DNA of 64,000 bases. Source: Candidatus Schekmanbacteria bacterium. GTDB taxonomy: Bacteria > CSSED10-310 > JACPHN01. The stretch covers positions 1 to 64,000 of the forward strand of contig JACPHN010000045.1 of NCBI GenBank assembly GCA_016188575.1, given 5' to 3'. This document shows, one piece after another, positions 16,730 through 26,063 of the stretch (the stretch's first letter is position 1; each line of letters begins with the position of its first letter). Position numbers and translations under genes: made by a program. The notes below the pieces were generated by a model. That model did no database searches. It had not been told where the DNA came from and worked only from the letters and a program-made list of their open reading frames with translations.

Positions 16730-17383
16730 GTGCGCGGACATTCGAAGCTGCTGGCGACATTGGGATGCCTGGTGTCAATGGTGCCTGCCCAGGTGCCTGG
16801 CGCGGAGACCGCCGAGCTCGTAGGCACGGCGGTGTGTCTTCCCGCCGGTCCGGCCGAGGGAGTCGTTGTTGCTCTGACGGGCTCTGCCATCCCGACTCCG
16901 CCTCCCCTGCAGCACGTGGCCGAAATCGACCAGCGAGGTCTTCGCTTTGTCCCACACGTATTGGCGATTCCGCTGGGCACGACGGTTTCGTTTCCCAACA
17001 ACGACCCGATCCGACACAACGTCTTCTCCCCCTCGGAGACCCGCATGTTCAACCTTGGGACCTACCATCCGGGGGAAAGCCGGTCTGTCCGGTTCGATCA
17101 CCCGGGCATCGTAGAAATCCTGTGCAACGTGCATCCGGACATGCTCGCCTACGTCGTCGTTCTTGACACACCCTACTTCGGCGTCAGCAGCGCTACCGGT
17201 GCCTTTCGCATCACCGACATTCCGGCGGGCGGCTACTCGCTGAGCGTGTGGTGCGAGAACCACGGCTGGACCGCCTGGTCGCTTACCGTGGCGCCCGAGC
17301 AGCGGGCCACCGCTCGCGTCGAAGTCGGTGGCGTGGGCGCAATCGTCGACGGCCAACAGCTATCTCCGGCCACGTTCAACTGA
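16730..17383 (+). CDS. Secreted cupredoxin (type 1 copper) protein with a C-terminal carboxypeptidase-like fold
   Basis: I start this 217-residue protein at GTG 16730 because GAGGAG lies eight bases upstream and because the sigma-54 promoter rules out starts before about 16715. A signal peptide is followed by a plastocyanin-like domain with copper ligands H96 (IRHNVFS) and C132, H135 and M138 (LCNVHPDM). The C-terminal 60 residues (GAFRITDIPAGGYSLSVW...) resemble a carboxypeptidase regulatory-like beta domain. Copper proteins of this layout carry electrons in the periplasm. It is the first gene of a sigma-54-driven operon with a cytochrome c and two haem-porins. Confidence 0.85.
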   Translation: MRGHSKLLATLGCLVSMVPAQVPGAETAELVGTAVCLPAGPAEGVVVALTGSAIPTPPPLQHVAEIDQRGLRFVPHVLAIPLGTTVSFPNNDPIRHNVFSPSETRMFNLGTYHPGESRSVRFDHPGIVEILCNVHPDMLAYVVVLDTPYFGVSSATGAFRITDIPAGGYSLSVWCENHGWTAWSLTVAPEQRATARVEVGGVGAIVDGQQLSPATFN

Positions 17384-17400
17384 AAGAAAGGAGCAGCAGC

Positions 17401-17877
17401 GTGAGAATGGAAAGCAAGCAAGGTTCGCTCGTGTCACTCGGAGGTAGGGCGGTTACGCTCGTCGCGCTTGTAGCGCTGGTGCTCGTGCTCCGCGCCTCCG
17501 CCCGTGCGGAATCTGGTGGTATCAACCCCTGGACGGCCCCCGCGGAATCTCGCGAGCTCAGCAACGTCAGCGTCGATAGGGCGGCTTCGGTCGCTCAGGG
17601 GAAAGAGCTTTTTCAAACGCGATGCAAGCTATGCCACGGCCCCCTTGGCAGGGGCGATGGCCCGACAGGCAAGTTCCTCCAACCCAAGCCCACCGACCTC
17701 ACATCCTCTGTGGTGACATCGCAGACCGACGGCGAGATCTTTTGGAAGATCTCTGAAGGCAACCCTCCGATGCCAGCTCACAAGGAGATTCTGTCGGAAG
17801 AACAGCGTTGGTCGCTTGTCGACCTGATCCGCTCCCTTTCAACCGGCATCGCGGCCGCTGGCGAGCCCAGCCGCTAG
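17401..17877 (+). CDS. Periplasmic monohaem cytochrome c
   Basis: This 158-residue protein starts at GTG 17401, with AGGAG seven bases upstream; ATG 17407 is possible. A signal peptide (VTLVALVALVLVLRASARAE) precedes a class I cytochrome c with C75-x2-C78-H79 (CKLCH) and a methionine ligand at M124 (NPPMPAH). The ALTHOUGH-short fold (GRGDGPTG...DLT) is like the c5/cbb3-type small cytochromes. It presumably shuttles electrons between the cupredoxin or haem-porin proteins and the inner membrane. It is the second gene of the operon, 17 bases after the cupredoxin. Confidence 0.9.
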   Translation: MRMESKQGSLVSLGGRAVTLVALVALVLVLRASARAESGGINPWTAPAESRELSNVSVDRAASVAQGKELFQTRCKLCHGPLGRGDGPTGKFLQPKPTDLTSSVVTSQTDGEIFWKISEGNPPMPAHKEILSEEQRWSLVDLIRSLSTGIAAAGEPSR

Positions 17878-17958
17878 TTGCCGTCCTGCTCACTGGCACA
17901 CGCGCTTCTTGCGCGACGCGAAGTGTGGCGCCGTCGAGATCCCTGAGGAGACAGCAGA

Positions 17959-19164
17959 ATGCGGAAGTTGAAGTTGACGAAAATTGTTTTAGGTGCGGTG
18001 TTTCTCACAGTTTGTGTGGTGGCGGGACCGGTCCCGGCTGAAGCTGTCCCTGGATTCGCCAGGGCAACGTCCCAGGCATGCTCGGCCTGCCACACCAGTT
18101 GGCCTCAGCTTGGCGCAATGGGCAGAGCGTTCAAGGAGTCAGGCTATGAATCTATGGAGCTCACCGAGATCGCCTCGGGCTTGTCGCTGATCAAGGACCT
18201 TCCTCTCTCTGCCCGATACAACATGCGGATTGTCGACAAGCGAACCTCGAACAACAGAACAGGCGATCTCGGTCCCAAGGACAGGCAGCTCAAGTTGCGG
18301 GCCATGCACGAGGTGGAGGTATTTTTAGCTGGCAGAGCGGGCAAGTACCTTTCCTTCTTCGGAGAGCTCGAGGCAGAAGACGAGTGGCCGGATCCCAACG
18401 GGGACGGGCCCGGCTTTCAGGTGCAGTTCGCGATGGGGACCGCCCAGCTCAACCTTCACGAAGCGCTACGGGTCAGCCTTGGCTTCGGCCCGATCTTCTG
18501 GGCCGACGGTTACAATACGCTGCGTCATGAAAATTTCACGCGCATGGACTGGGCGGCCACCGAGCAGGGGTTTGTGCCTGGCGACGGCCAGTTCGTCGGG
18601 GTGTCGGGGCGGCCGATGGATCGACTTTTCTACAATGTGGTCTTTTCCGGCGACGATGGCGATTTGGAAGGCCACGATGCCCGCAGCTTGCACGGCCGCA
18701 TCGCCTTCGACGTCATGGCGGCCAAGTCGGCAAACCTCATGGTCGGTACTTTCTATAGCGCCAGCCGCCTGTACGACTCGAGCTCCGGTACCTCCCACGA
18801 CAAGCTCAATCGCCTGGGCGTCGACCTGCAGTTAGAAACTCACGGGCTTGGCCTGAACGCTATTTACGCGCAGAAGGAGCTTGAGCCCGCCGACGGGAAA
18901 TCGGTCAAGGACGACGATATCTCGCTTGAGCTCAGCTACTTGCTGTCCAAAAACAACCGGCCGGTTTTCGGTCCGGCGCTGATCATTGACAAGTACACCC
19001 AGAAGGATGGCGAAGACGACTGGACGAAACTGGGTCTCTTCGTAAACTACTTCGCCCTGGAAAACCTGCGGCTCGCGCTCGGGTGGGAGGGGACAGTCAG
19101 CGCTCCTGACGCATTCCAGCACAAGGAGAGCCGGCTCACCCTGGTACTGGACATGGGACTGTAG
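17959..19164 (+). CDS. Cyc2-like fused cytochrome-porin, copy 1
   Basis: This 401-residue protein starts at ATG 17959 with GAGGAG upstream. A signal peptide ending AEA is followed at once by VPGFARATSQACSACHTSWP, with haem site C41, C44 and H45, and then LGAMGRAFKESGYE. The FAR...CxxCH...P.L...GR.FK..GY pattern is the N-terminal signature of Cyc2-type outer-membrane proteins. In these, one haem sits in the mouth of a beta-barrel. The remaining roughly 330 residues alternate as barrel strands and end LTLVLDMGL. Characterised Cyc2 proteins take electrons from extracellular Fe(II). Homologues with the same motif and no tested role are common, so iron oxidation is a hypothesis. Confidence 0.75.
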   Translation: MRKLKLTKIVLGAVFLTVCVVAGPVPAEAVPGFARATSQACSACHTSWPQLGAMGRAFKESGYESMELTEIASGLSLIKDLPLSARYNMRIVDKRTSNNRTGDLGPKDRQLKLRAMHEVEVFLAGRAGKYLSFFGELEAEDEWPDPNGDGPGFQVQFAMGTAQLNLHEALRVSLGFGPIFWADGYNTLRHENFTRMDWAATEQGFVPGDGQFVGVSGRPMDRLFYNVVFSGDDGDLEGHDARSLHGRIAFDVMAAKSANLMVGTFYSASRLYDSSSGTSHDKLNRLGVDLQLETHGLGLNAIYAQKELEPADGKSVKDDDISLELSYLLSKNNRPVFGPALIIDKYTQKDGEDDWTKLGLFVNYFALENLRLALGWEGTVSAPDAFQHKESRLTLVLDMGL

Positions 19165-19186
19165 CCTGTCTGTGGTCAGGAGACCT

Positions 19187-19223
19187 CACGAAGGCCGGGC
19201 CCCTGAGGTCCCCGGCCTTCGTG
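19187..19223 (+). terminator. Strong 13-bp hairpin between the two haem-porin genes
   Basis: CACGAAGGCCGGG at 19187-19199 pairs perfectly with CCCGGCCTTCGTG at 19211-19223 around an 11-base loop. No T run follows, so it may attenuate or stabilise the upstream message rather than end transcription fully. Confidence 0.65.
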
Positions 19224-19412
19224 TTCGCTGGCAACTTATGCAGCAAACGGGCTCCAATCCATCGCCTCGGCGCGGCCGCGCGCCGCACTTGTTCGTGCAG
19301 GGCTCCTGATCTATGCTCGGACGCCACGAAACATAGTCGGACGCTGCAGCTTTCCCGAGAGCAATCAAGAGGCCGGCCGCCAGGGGAGTCTCCGAGGCGA
19401 TCGGCCTTGAAG

Positions 19413-20792
19413 ATGGGGTTTCGACTTGCCGACGCAAAGATGAGCTTGAGATTCGGTCTACTCATTGTGGCCATCTTGGTGGCCGAGTGCGGAATGCCTG
19501 TTCGCGCCCATGCGGTTCCGACGTTCGCGCGCAAGTATGAAACGAGCTGTCTCACTTGCCACCGGCAGTTTCCGCGCCTGAACGAGGTGGGCGAGACGTT
19601 TCGGCTCCGCGGCTACCGGTTCGTCGACGATGCCTCCTTGACGAAGGGGCGGGTCGTAAGCATGGGGAGGAAAGCCTTCGAAAAGCTGTTCCCGGAAGCG
19701 GTCTGGCCTTCGGATATGCCAGCGTTTCCACCGATCTCGGCCCGCTTGGTGAGCGATTTCACTGTCGACGCCACCGGCTCGCGGCCGGCGCGGACCCAGT
19801 TCGAAGCGCCGCACACGCTGGATTTCCATGTGGCAGGGACAATGGGCGAGCACATCGCTTTCTGGGGCGAAGTGGAGCTCGAGTTGGAGGACCGTAGCGT
19901 GGTAGCGCAAACCGGCGGCTGGCTTCAGTTTGGGGGCCTTCTGCACACCGGTGGCGCTGTCAACCTTCGTCTGGGTCGCGTGGGCCGATCGGGAATGGGG
20001 CTCTTCACCGCGCGGGACAGCAACCGTCTCACCTGGACACATTATCTGTATGGGCGCTGGCGGCTACCCTATCCCGAAGGCTTCGCGGCACCCAACCGCT
20101 TCCGCCTCCATGCGAGCCAGCCGGGCTTGGAGGTGTTTGGTTTCGGTCGCCGCTGGCAGTATTCGTTTGGAGTCGCAAATGGCGGCGACGGCGGCAACCG
20201 CGACGAGAGCTCTGCCAAGGACGTGTACGGCCAGCTCACCCTGAAGCTTGGCGGTCTCGGCTTCGACGGCGTGGCGCCGACCACCGATGATGCGGCCTCT
20301 CCGCGGAGCTCGTGGCTGATGGTAGACGTATTCGCGTACCGAGGGTGGGCGTCTGTACGGGATGGGGAGGAGGACCAGGCCAGAACCGACGCCTTTTGGC
20401 AAGTCGGAGCTGGTATTGCCGTGGACAGCGAGGTGCCGAGCCTGGCGGCGACAGGTGGCTGCGCTGTCGGCCGCAACAGCAACCCCTACGCGCGCGTCAC
20501 GCCCGCTCCTGCAAGCTCCCGGTCGTGCTTTCTCGAGGCGCAGTGGGGAATGTTTCCCTGGCTGCTGTCGGTGGTCCGGTACGAGACGCTGAGTATGCGA
20601 TTGCCGGAGATCGCAGGGCTAGGTAGGAGGCACGAGTGGGCGCGAGGCGTCGTGTCGCTCGGGGCGCTCGTGAGGGCAAACGTCCGTCTCGTGCTGGAGG
20701 GTCGATGGTGGCTTTCCGGGCGGAACGGCAGTGACCGGATCGACTCGCGCGAATCCGACGCAGCGCTGTTGCGGCTGGATTTCGCCGTCTAG
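19413..20792 (+). CDS. Cyc2-like fused cytochrome-porin, copy 2
   Basis: This protein is about 459 residues from ATG 19413, or 450 from ATG 19440, which sits right before the hydrophobic signal (LRFGLLIVAILVAEC). The open frame extends upstream to 19221 without similarity. After the signal come VPTFARKYETSCLTCHRQFP (C46, C49, H50 from the first start) and LNEVGETFRLRGYRF. This is the same haem-mouth signature as copy 1, and closer to the published Cyc2 motif because of the FPRLN segment. The rest is barrel-like and ends LLRLDFAV. The two copies are clearly related at the haem site but much diverged in the barrel. They could be alternative outer-membrane conduits. Confidence 0.75.
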   Translation: MGFRLADAKMSLRFGLLIVAILVAECGMPVRAHAVPTFARKYETSCLTCHRQFPRLNEVGETFRLRGYRFVDDASLTKGRVVSMGRKAFEKLFPEAVWPSDMPAFPPISARLVSDFTVDATGSRPARTQFEAPHTLDFHVAGTMGEHIAFWGEVELELEDRSVVAQTGGWLQFGGLLHTGGAVNLRLGRVGRSGMGLFTARDSNRLTWTHYLYGRWRLPYPEGFAAPNRFRLHASQPGLEVFGFGRRWQYSFGVANGGDGGNRDESSAKDVYGQLTLKLGGLGFDGVAPTTDDAASPRSSWLMVDVFAYRGWASVRDGEEDQARTDAFWQVGAGIAVDSEVPSLAATGGCAVGRNSNPYARVTPAPASSRSCFLEAQWGMFPWLLSVVRYETLSMRLPEIAGLGRRHEWARGVVSLGALVRANVRLVLEGRWWLSGRNGSDRIDSRESDAALLRLDFAV

Positions 20793-21198
20793 TAGACCGA
20801 CTCCGAAATGGCGATACACCTTTCGGTGGCCATGCCGAGCTCGCCCATCGAGCAGGTAGCGAAAGGAATCGCGGCCGCGGCCTTATGGCGGATACCCCCG
20901 CGGAGAGCGGGCAGTCGAGCCGAGTGCGGGCAGCGCGCGCCGGCGTGTTTCGCGGCTGGCGCAAGCAAATCGCTGGAGGCCTCGCTCTTCTCCTGAGGCG
21001 GCTGGCATGGCGAAAGGATTCCGTCGCCATGCGAAAGGCTTCATTTGCTTGCGTGTGCGGCTTCAAATGCTTGCATCTTGCATGGCCCTACGCGTGCGAA
21101 TACGCTGCATGACGGGGCACAAAGACGCGCTCGAAGCCGACATGCGTGGGAGCGGATGAACAGATACGCGCAATCAAATAACCTCTTGGAGTCAAGCA
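20793..21198. other. Intergenic stretch with no gene seen
   Basis: About 400 bases lie between the haem-porin and the tail-fibre-like gene. I see no product or ribosome site that I can support. It contains short direct repeats of TTGC(A/T)-rich character near 21040-21085, and must hold the promoter of the next two genes. Confidence 0.4.
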
Positions 21199-23181
21199 AT
21201 GGTAACGGTGCAGAGAATCATGCTGGTGCTCGCGCTGTTCTGGATGAGCTCTCCGCTCGTGGCGCTTGCGGCTGTTCCCCAACTGGTGCACTACCAGGGG
21301 CGATTGTCTCTGGCAAACGGCGACCCGGTTACGGACGGGTCGTACTCCTTGACGTTTCGCATTTACGGGGTGTCGGAAGGCGGCGCTCCGCTCTGGGAGG
21401 AGACCCAGGCGGTTGACGTTACTGGCGGCATGTTTGCGGCGTATCTGGGAGCGGTGACCGCGCTGGCACTGCCGTTCAACGCAGACTACTGGCTCGCCGT
21501 CGAGGTCGAAACGGACGGCGAGATGACGCCGCGGGTCCAGCTCGCCAGCGTGGGCACCGCGATTCGGGCCAGGTACGCCGAACAGGCCGATGCCGGGTTT
21601 GTGGTAGGATCGGGCGCGCTCGGGATTGGCACGGCCTTTCCGTCCGCCAATTTGCATGTGGTCGAGCCCGCCACTGCCTCGCCGGCGATCAAGCTGACGA
21701 GCGGCGGCTACACCGCAGCGATCGGCGTGGCCCATGAAAGCGGGACGCACTTCTTCTCGAGCGCGCAGGCAGGAGACCTGGCGCTGCAGGCTCATCAGGG
21801 CGCGAGAATCCGCCTGGGTGCCGACAACGGCAGCGGCAGCGGCGAGGCGGCCGTTACGATCGGCGCGGACGGCAGCGTCGGGGTCGGCACGGCGAGCCCG
21901 GGAGCCAAGCTGGAGGTCGCGGGACAGGTGAAGATCGCCGGAGGCTCGCCGGGTGCGGGAAAGGTGCTGACGAGCGACGCCGCGGGTCTCGGGTCGTGGC
22001 AGACGCCGAGCCCCGGAGCCAACCCGGCATACGGCGGCAGCGCGTCGGCGCCGGCGGACGAGATCTACGTCGATGGTAGCGGCAACGTCGGCATCGGGAG
22101 GACGCCGTCCCTGGCGAAGGTGAGCATCGCGGGATCGATTGGGATCGCGTCACCTCACCTGTTTGCCCTGATCGACGGCTATGTCGCCGGGTCGCCCCAG
22201 CTCAAGCTTTATCCCGAGGCGAACACGAACGGGGCGGCCTACGCTATTCAAGCATCACGCGCGGGCCTGGCCGCCGACGCGCCGCTGGCGCTGAATCCGT
22301 ACGGCGGGAAAATCGGCATGGGCACGTCCAGCCCCGGAGAGAAGCTCGAAATCACCGGTAATCTGAAATTCACCGCGGCGGCGAGCATCGCCACCGGAGA
22401 CGGCGACCTGACCGCCGCCCCGGCGGCTGGCCTGACTCTGAGCACCAGCGGCGCCGGCGCGATCCACAGGATTGCTCAGGAGGCCAACGCGAGCTCGGAC
22501 TTCCTGTTCTTGCAGGGGCAACGCACCGGAAAGGGAGTCGTGGCACTGCTCGCCCCCCGCGACCTGGATGGCTCGGACTGGGTCCAACTGACGTTACGCA
22601 ATCGCGGAGCTCTGAGCTCATCGACGGCCGACAGCGAAGATTTCACCCCGGCGCACTGGGACGTTGCCAGTGGCGTCTGGGGAACCACGGTGTCCCAGGG
22701 AGGCAGCGGCGTGCTGCGCCCCTGGCGCTTTTCCATGGGCGGCACAGAAGCACTGCGCGTCGCGACGAACGGCGATCTCAGCGTCGGCTCCGGCGACCTT
22801 TTCGTGGAGGTGGCCACCGGCGAGGTCGGCATCGGCACGATCACACCCGCGGGCAAGCTCGACGTCAACGGCAGCATTTACCAACGCGGGGCACAGCTTC
22901 ATGCGGATTATGTTTTCGCGGACAGCTACGAGCTGGAGTCGATCGAGGAACATGCCCGCTACATGTGGCAGAACAAGCACCTCACCGCGATGCCGCCGAG
23001 GCGACTCGGCGACGATGGCCAGGAGATCGTCGAGATCGGCGCCCACCAGAAGGGGATCGTCGAGGAGCTCGAGAAAGCGCACCTGTACATCGAGCAGCTC
23101 CACAAGACGCTCCAGGAGCAACAGGCCGAGATTGCGGCCATCAAGTCCCAACTGTCTCGGGCGGGCTGCGGGGCAAGGTGA
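21199..23181 (+). CDS. Large secreted tail-fibre-like surface protein
   Basis: This 660-residue protein has a signal peptide (MLVLALFWMSSPLVALAA) and an N-terminal beta-sandwich beginning VPQLVHYQGRLSLANG. A series of repeats then follows with the hallmark VGIGT.(S/T)P..KL.V, for example GVGTASPGAKLEV and GIGTITPAGKLDV. The C-terminus (SIEEHARYMWQNKHLTAMP) plus a coiled coil resembles the chaperone-like end of phage tail fibres and bacterial fibre proteins. Such repeats form trimeric beta-structured shafts. The protein is likely displayed or shed at the cell surface. Only three bases separate it from the next large secreted protein, so they are co-transcribed. Confidence 0.75.
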   Translation: MVTVQRIMLVLALFWMSSPLVALAAVPQLVHYQGRLSLANGDPVTDGSYSLTFRIYGVSEGGAPLWEETQAVDVTGGMFAAYLGAVTALALPFNADYWLAVEVETDGEMTPRVQLASVGTAIRARYAEQADAGFVVGSGALGIGTAFPSANLHVVEPATASPAIKLTSGGYTAAIGVAHESGTHFFSSAQAGDLALQAHQGARIRLGADNGSGSGEAAVTIGADGSVGVGTASPGAKLEVAGQVKIAGGSPGAGKVLTSDAAGLGSWQTPSPGANPAYGGSASAPADEIYVDGSGNVGIGRTPSLAKVSIAGSIGIASPHLFALIDGYVAGSPQLKLYPEANTNGAAYAIQASRAGLAADAPLALNPYGGKIGMGTSSPGEKLEITGNLKFTAAASIATGDGDLTAAPAAGLTLSTSGAGAIHRIAQEANASSDFLFLQGQRTGKGVVALLAPRDLDGSDWVQLTLRNRGALSSSTADSEDFTPAHWDVASGVWGTTVSQGGSGVLRPWRFSMGGTEALRVATNGDLSVGSGDLFVEVATGEVGIGTITPAGKLDVNGSIYQRGAQLHADYVFADSYELESIEEHARYMWQNKHLTAMPPRRLGDDGQEIVEIGAHQKGIVEELEKAHLYIEQLHKTLQEQQAEIAAIKSQLSRAGCGAR

Positions 23182-23184
23182 GCG

Positions 23185-25977
23185 ATGCGTGCCTGTCGCC
23201 GGCGGCCGGCGGATCCGCGTCGAGCGGTATGGGTGCGAGTCGGGAGAATCCTCGTAGCTCTCGCGGCATGTCTGGTTCCCGCAGGCGACCTCTTCGCAGA
23301 GCCGAGCAGCGCGACCTATCGGTTGAGCGTGATCGGTAGCGACGGCGGGGGAGGGGCGGCGAGCCTGGAGGGCTCCACAGGACAGCACCTGTCCATTGGC
23401 CAGGTCGGCGGTGGATTCGTGCTCGGCAGCGTGAGTTTCGATCTTTGCCCAGGCCTCCTGACGACGCTCGTCAGTGACCCGTCGCCGTGTCACCCCGCAA
23501 CCGCCACGCCGACCGCGACTCCAACGACAAGTCCAACGTCCGAGCCGACGGTGACCGCAACGGCGACACCCACCGCAATGGCGACGCCGACCGCCACGTT
23601 CACATCGACGCCGACGCTCATTCCGGCGCCCGCGACGGCGACGCCGACAACCACGCCCGACCCGTCCGCAACGTCGAACCCGAGCACATCCGCCACGCCG
23701 GCGAGCACCGAGTCTCCGGTGCCCACGGCGACGTCGACCCCGACTGTGACTGCCTCTCCGAGCCCGTCGCTGACCCCACGAGCTCCCACCGCCACGCCCA
23801 CGGAGACTCCGACCGCCACCGCGAGCGTGACTGCCACGACTACGCCCACGCCAACAGGCACGGTGAGCCCAACCGCTTCCCCAACTTCGACCGCCGCCGC
23901 GAGTCCCACCGCCTCGACTACTCCGACCGCCACCGTGCGCCCCGCGCTCACGGCCACCTCGACCGCCACGGGCACCGCCACGCCGAGCCCGACGCCCACG
24001 CCCACTCCGAGCGTCCCCGCGAGCTCGACCCCGACATCGACGCCGCATGACGTCGCGCCGCCGGTGATCGTCGAGGGGCCCGCAGCGATCTACGTCTCCG
24101 ACGCGGAGGCCATCATCGCCTGGAAAACCGACGAAGCGGCCGACTCGCGGATACTCTACGGGGTCGGTCAAGGCTACGGGTCCTTCCTTCCCGACCCCGC
24201 CCTCGTTACTGACCACCGCCTCACGCTCCGCGACCTGAGCGCGCTCACCACCTATCACTACCAGGTGCAATCGACGGACGCCTTCGGTAACGGCCCCATC
24301 GCTTCACAGGACGCGACGTTGACCACCCGAGACGAGATCGACGCCACTCCGCCCGTCATCATCGAGGGGCCGGTTGCTGATTCCTTCAGCGTCCTGGACA
24401 CGGGAGTCCTGATTTATTGGAGGACGGACGAGGCGGCCACGAGCAAGGTTGATTATGGTCTTTCCGACACCTACACGAACGTCGACTACGGCGACTTGCC
24501 GGTTCAAGAGCACTATCGGCTCCTCACGGGGCTGTTAGCGAACACCTGGTACCACTACCGCGCGAGCTCCACGGACCCCGCGGGAAACGGCCCGCCGGGC
24601 CAGACGAACGCCACCAACCCCGCCGCGGATCGCCACTTCACGACCGCCGGGTGGGTGAGCACCGCACCCCTGATCATTGTTGCCGGCCCCGACGTCCTGC
24701 AGGCCTCCATCACGCATCAGTCCGCGGTGATTCAGTGGCGGACGAATCGGCCGGCGACCTCGCGAGTGGACTACGGAACCACGAGCTCCTACGGAATGGC
24801 CGCGGTCCACAGCGAGCTCCGCCCTCACCACTCGATGACGATCACCGGGCTCTTGCCGGCGACGACGTACCACTTCCGCGTCCAATCCGTCGACGGTTTT
24901 TCGAATCTCGCCACCTCCACGGACTTCGTTTTCACTACCGACAGCAGGGGCGACGACAGGCGTCCCTGCTACACCTCCTGTCCGAAGATCACCTACGCAA
25001 GCGATCGCCAGGCGATTGTCCAGTGGGCGACAGACGAGTTTTCGGACAGCTACGCCGAGGCCAGTCCTGAGGTCGCGCGCGCGGCGAGCGCCGCGGTCTG
25101 GGCGAGCTCGACACTGGTCACCGATCACCGGGGGATCTTCACCAACCTCTCGCCGGGGACCCGGTACCAGATCGCGACGAAATCCCGGGATCCAGCGGGG
25201 AACGTGGGCGATGACCGTGGATGCGTGGCTACGGGGCGGGCGTTGACGCTGCTTACGGCGGCGTCTCCGGACGAAGCTGGTCCTCGCCTGCTGGCCGGGC
25301 CGACCCTGGAGTACGCCACGGCCGACTTTGCAATCCTGTCCTGGCGCGCGGATGAGGCGGCGGACGCGCTTCTCGAGCTTGGTCCTGCCGCGGACAGCTA
25401 TCCGTACACCAAGGCCGAGCCCGAGCACCTTCTCGAGAGGCGCGTCATGCTCACCGGCCTGGCCGAGCTGGGGTCGCCGATCGTCTATTATCGCCTTTCC
25501 TTGAGCGACCCATCGCGAATGCGCACCGAGGTGACCGGAGTCTTTTCACTCGGCGCCGCCGACACGGAGGCGCCCACTCTCGAGAACCCCACCGTGGCCG
25601 AGGTCACAAGCAGCACCGCGATGCTCGAGTGGGCGACTTCCGAGCCCGCGACCAGCGAGATCGAGTATGGTGCGAGCACGGCGAGCTACCCCTACGTGGT
25701 ACGCGGCGGGGCCTACGAGCGGAGCCACCGCGTACTCCTCACTGGACTCGCGCCGGCTGCGGCCTACCACTTCCGCCTCAGCGCTACCGACCCGTCCGGC
25801 AATTCCGCTGAAAAAACGGGCGATCTCGCCTTTACTACGGTGAGCGGGCCGGTGCCGCTGCGACATGCGGGGCTGGCGGTGCTTGCCGTGCTGCTTGGGG
25901 CAGTCTTCTTGGGCAGTCACCGCCGCATGCGCACGACGCTCGCCAGGCCTGGCTCAGGGGGCACGCAGACCGCGTGA
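23185..25977 (+). CDS. Giant secreted protein: Thr/Pro stalk plus fibronectin-III-like repeats
   Basis: This 930-residue protein has a signal peptide, a short beta domain (YRLSVIGSDGGGG), then a Thr/Pro/Ser/Ala stalk of about 190 residues (bases 23490-24050). At least five purple-acid-phosphatase/fibronectin-III-like modules follow, with repeated (I/A)(I/V)(I/Q)W.TDE.A.S...YG and LTGL...T.Y.Y..... motifs. The end has one membrane segment (GLAVLAVLLGAVFLG) and a basic tail, the same layout as the giant protein at 1.7-5.8 kb. No catalytic residues of phosphatases are evident. It is probably a cell-surface adhesin or scaffold. The stalk is encoded by low-complexity DNA that could vary in length. 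Confidence 0.75.
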   Translation: MRACRRRPADPRRAVWVRVGRILVALAACLVPAGDLFAEPSSATYRLSVIGSDGGGGAASLEGSTGQHLSIGQVGGGFVLGSVSFDLCPGLLTTLVSDPSPCHPATATPTATPTTSPTSEPTVTATATPTAMATPTATFTSTPTLIPAPATATPTTTPDPSATSNPSTSATPASTESPVPTATSTPTVTASPSPSLTPRAPTATPTETPTATASVTATTTPTPTGTVSPTASPTSTAAASPTASTTPTATVRPALTATSTATGTATPSPTPTPTPSVPASSTPTSTPHDVAPPVIVEGPAAIYVSDAEAIIAWKTDEAADSRILYGVGQGYGSFLPDPALVTDHRLTLRDLSALTTYHYQVQSTDAFGNGPIASQDATLTTRDEIDATPPVIIEGPVADSFSVLDTGVLIYWRTDEAATSKVDYGLSDTYTNVDYGDLPVQEHYRLLTGLLANTWYHYRASSTDPAGNGPPGQTNATNPAADRHFTTAGWVSTAPLIIVAGPDVLQASITHQSAVIQWRTNRPATSRVDYGTTSSYGMAAVHSELRPHHSMTITGLLPATTYHFRVQSVDGFSNLATSTDFVFTTDSRGDDRRPCYTSCPKITYASDRQAIVQWATDEFSDSYAEASPEVARAASAAVWASSTLVTDHRGIFTNLSPGTRYQIATKSRDPAGNVGDDRGCVATGRALTLLTAASPDEAGPRLLAGPTLEYATADFAILSWRADEAADALLELGPAADSYPYTKAEPEHLLERRVMLTGLAELGSPIVYYRLSLSDPSRMRTEVTGVFSLGAADTEAPTLENPTVAEVTSSTAMLEWATSEPATSEIEYGASTASYPYVVRGGAYERSHRVLLTGLAPAAAYHFRLSATDPSGNSAEKTGDLAFTTVSGPVPLRHAGLAVLAVLLGAVFLGSHRRMRTTLARPGSGGTQTA
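23490..24050 (+). repeat. Low-complexity Thr/Pro-coding DNA
   Basis: The stretch encodes repeated T-(A/P/S)-T-P units and is made of short imperfect repeats of ACC/ACG/CCG/CCC codons. It is the stalk of the adjacent surface protein. Opposite-strand open frames here (Gly/Val-rich) are artefacts of this composition. Confidence 0.8.
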
Positions 25978-26010
25978 AGCCAGGTCTTGGGCGGCGCCGC
26001 TTCGCGTTTC

Positions 26011-26055
26011 CGCCTCCCCCCCGCGCGCGGTGGGGGAGGGTTCGGGTGGGGGGGA
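26011..26055. repeat. C/G-rich palindromic element, copy D
   Basis: CCTCCCCCC-CGCGCGCGG-TGGGGGAGGG is followed by TTCGGGTGGG. It lies between two convergent genes and may terminate both. The closest relative is at 45882-45925, where the following bases read TTTGGGTGAG. Confidence 0.5.
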
Positions 26056-26063
26056 GAGACAGA

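Noticed and set aside
23490-24005. Gly/Val-rich minus-strand open frame
   Set aside because: Produced by the Thr/Pro-coding low-complexity DNA on the plus strand.
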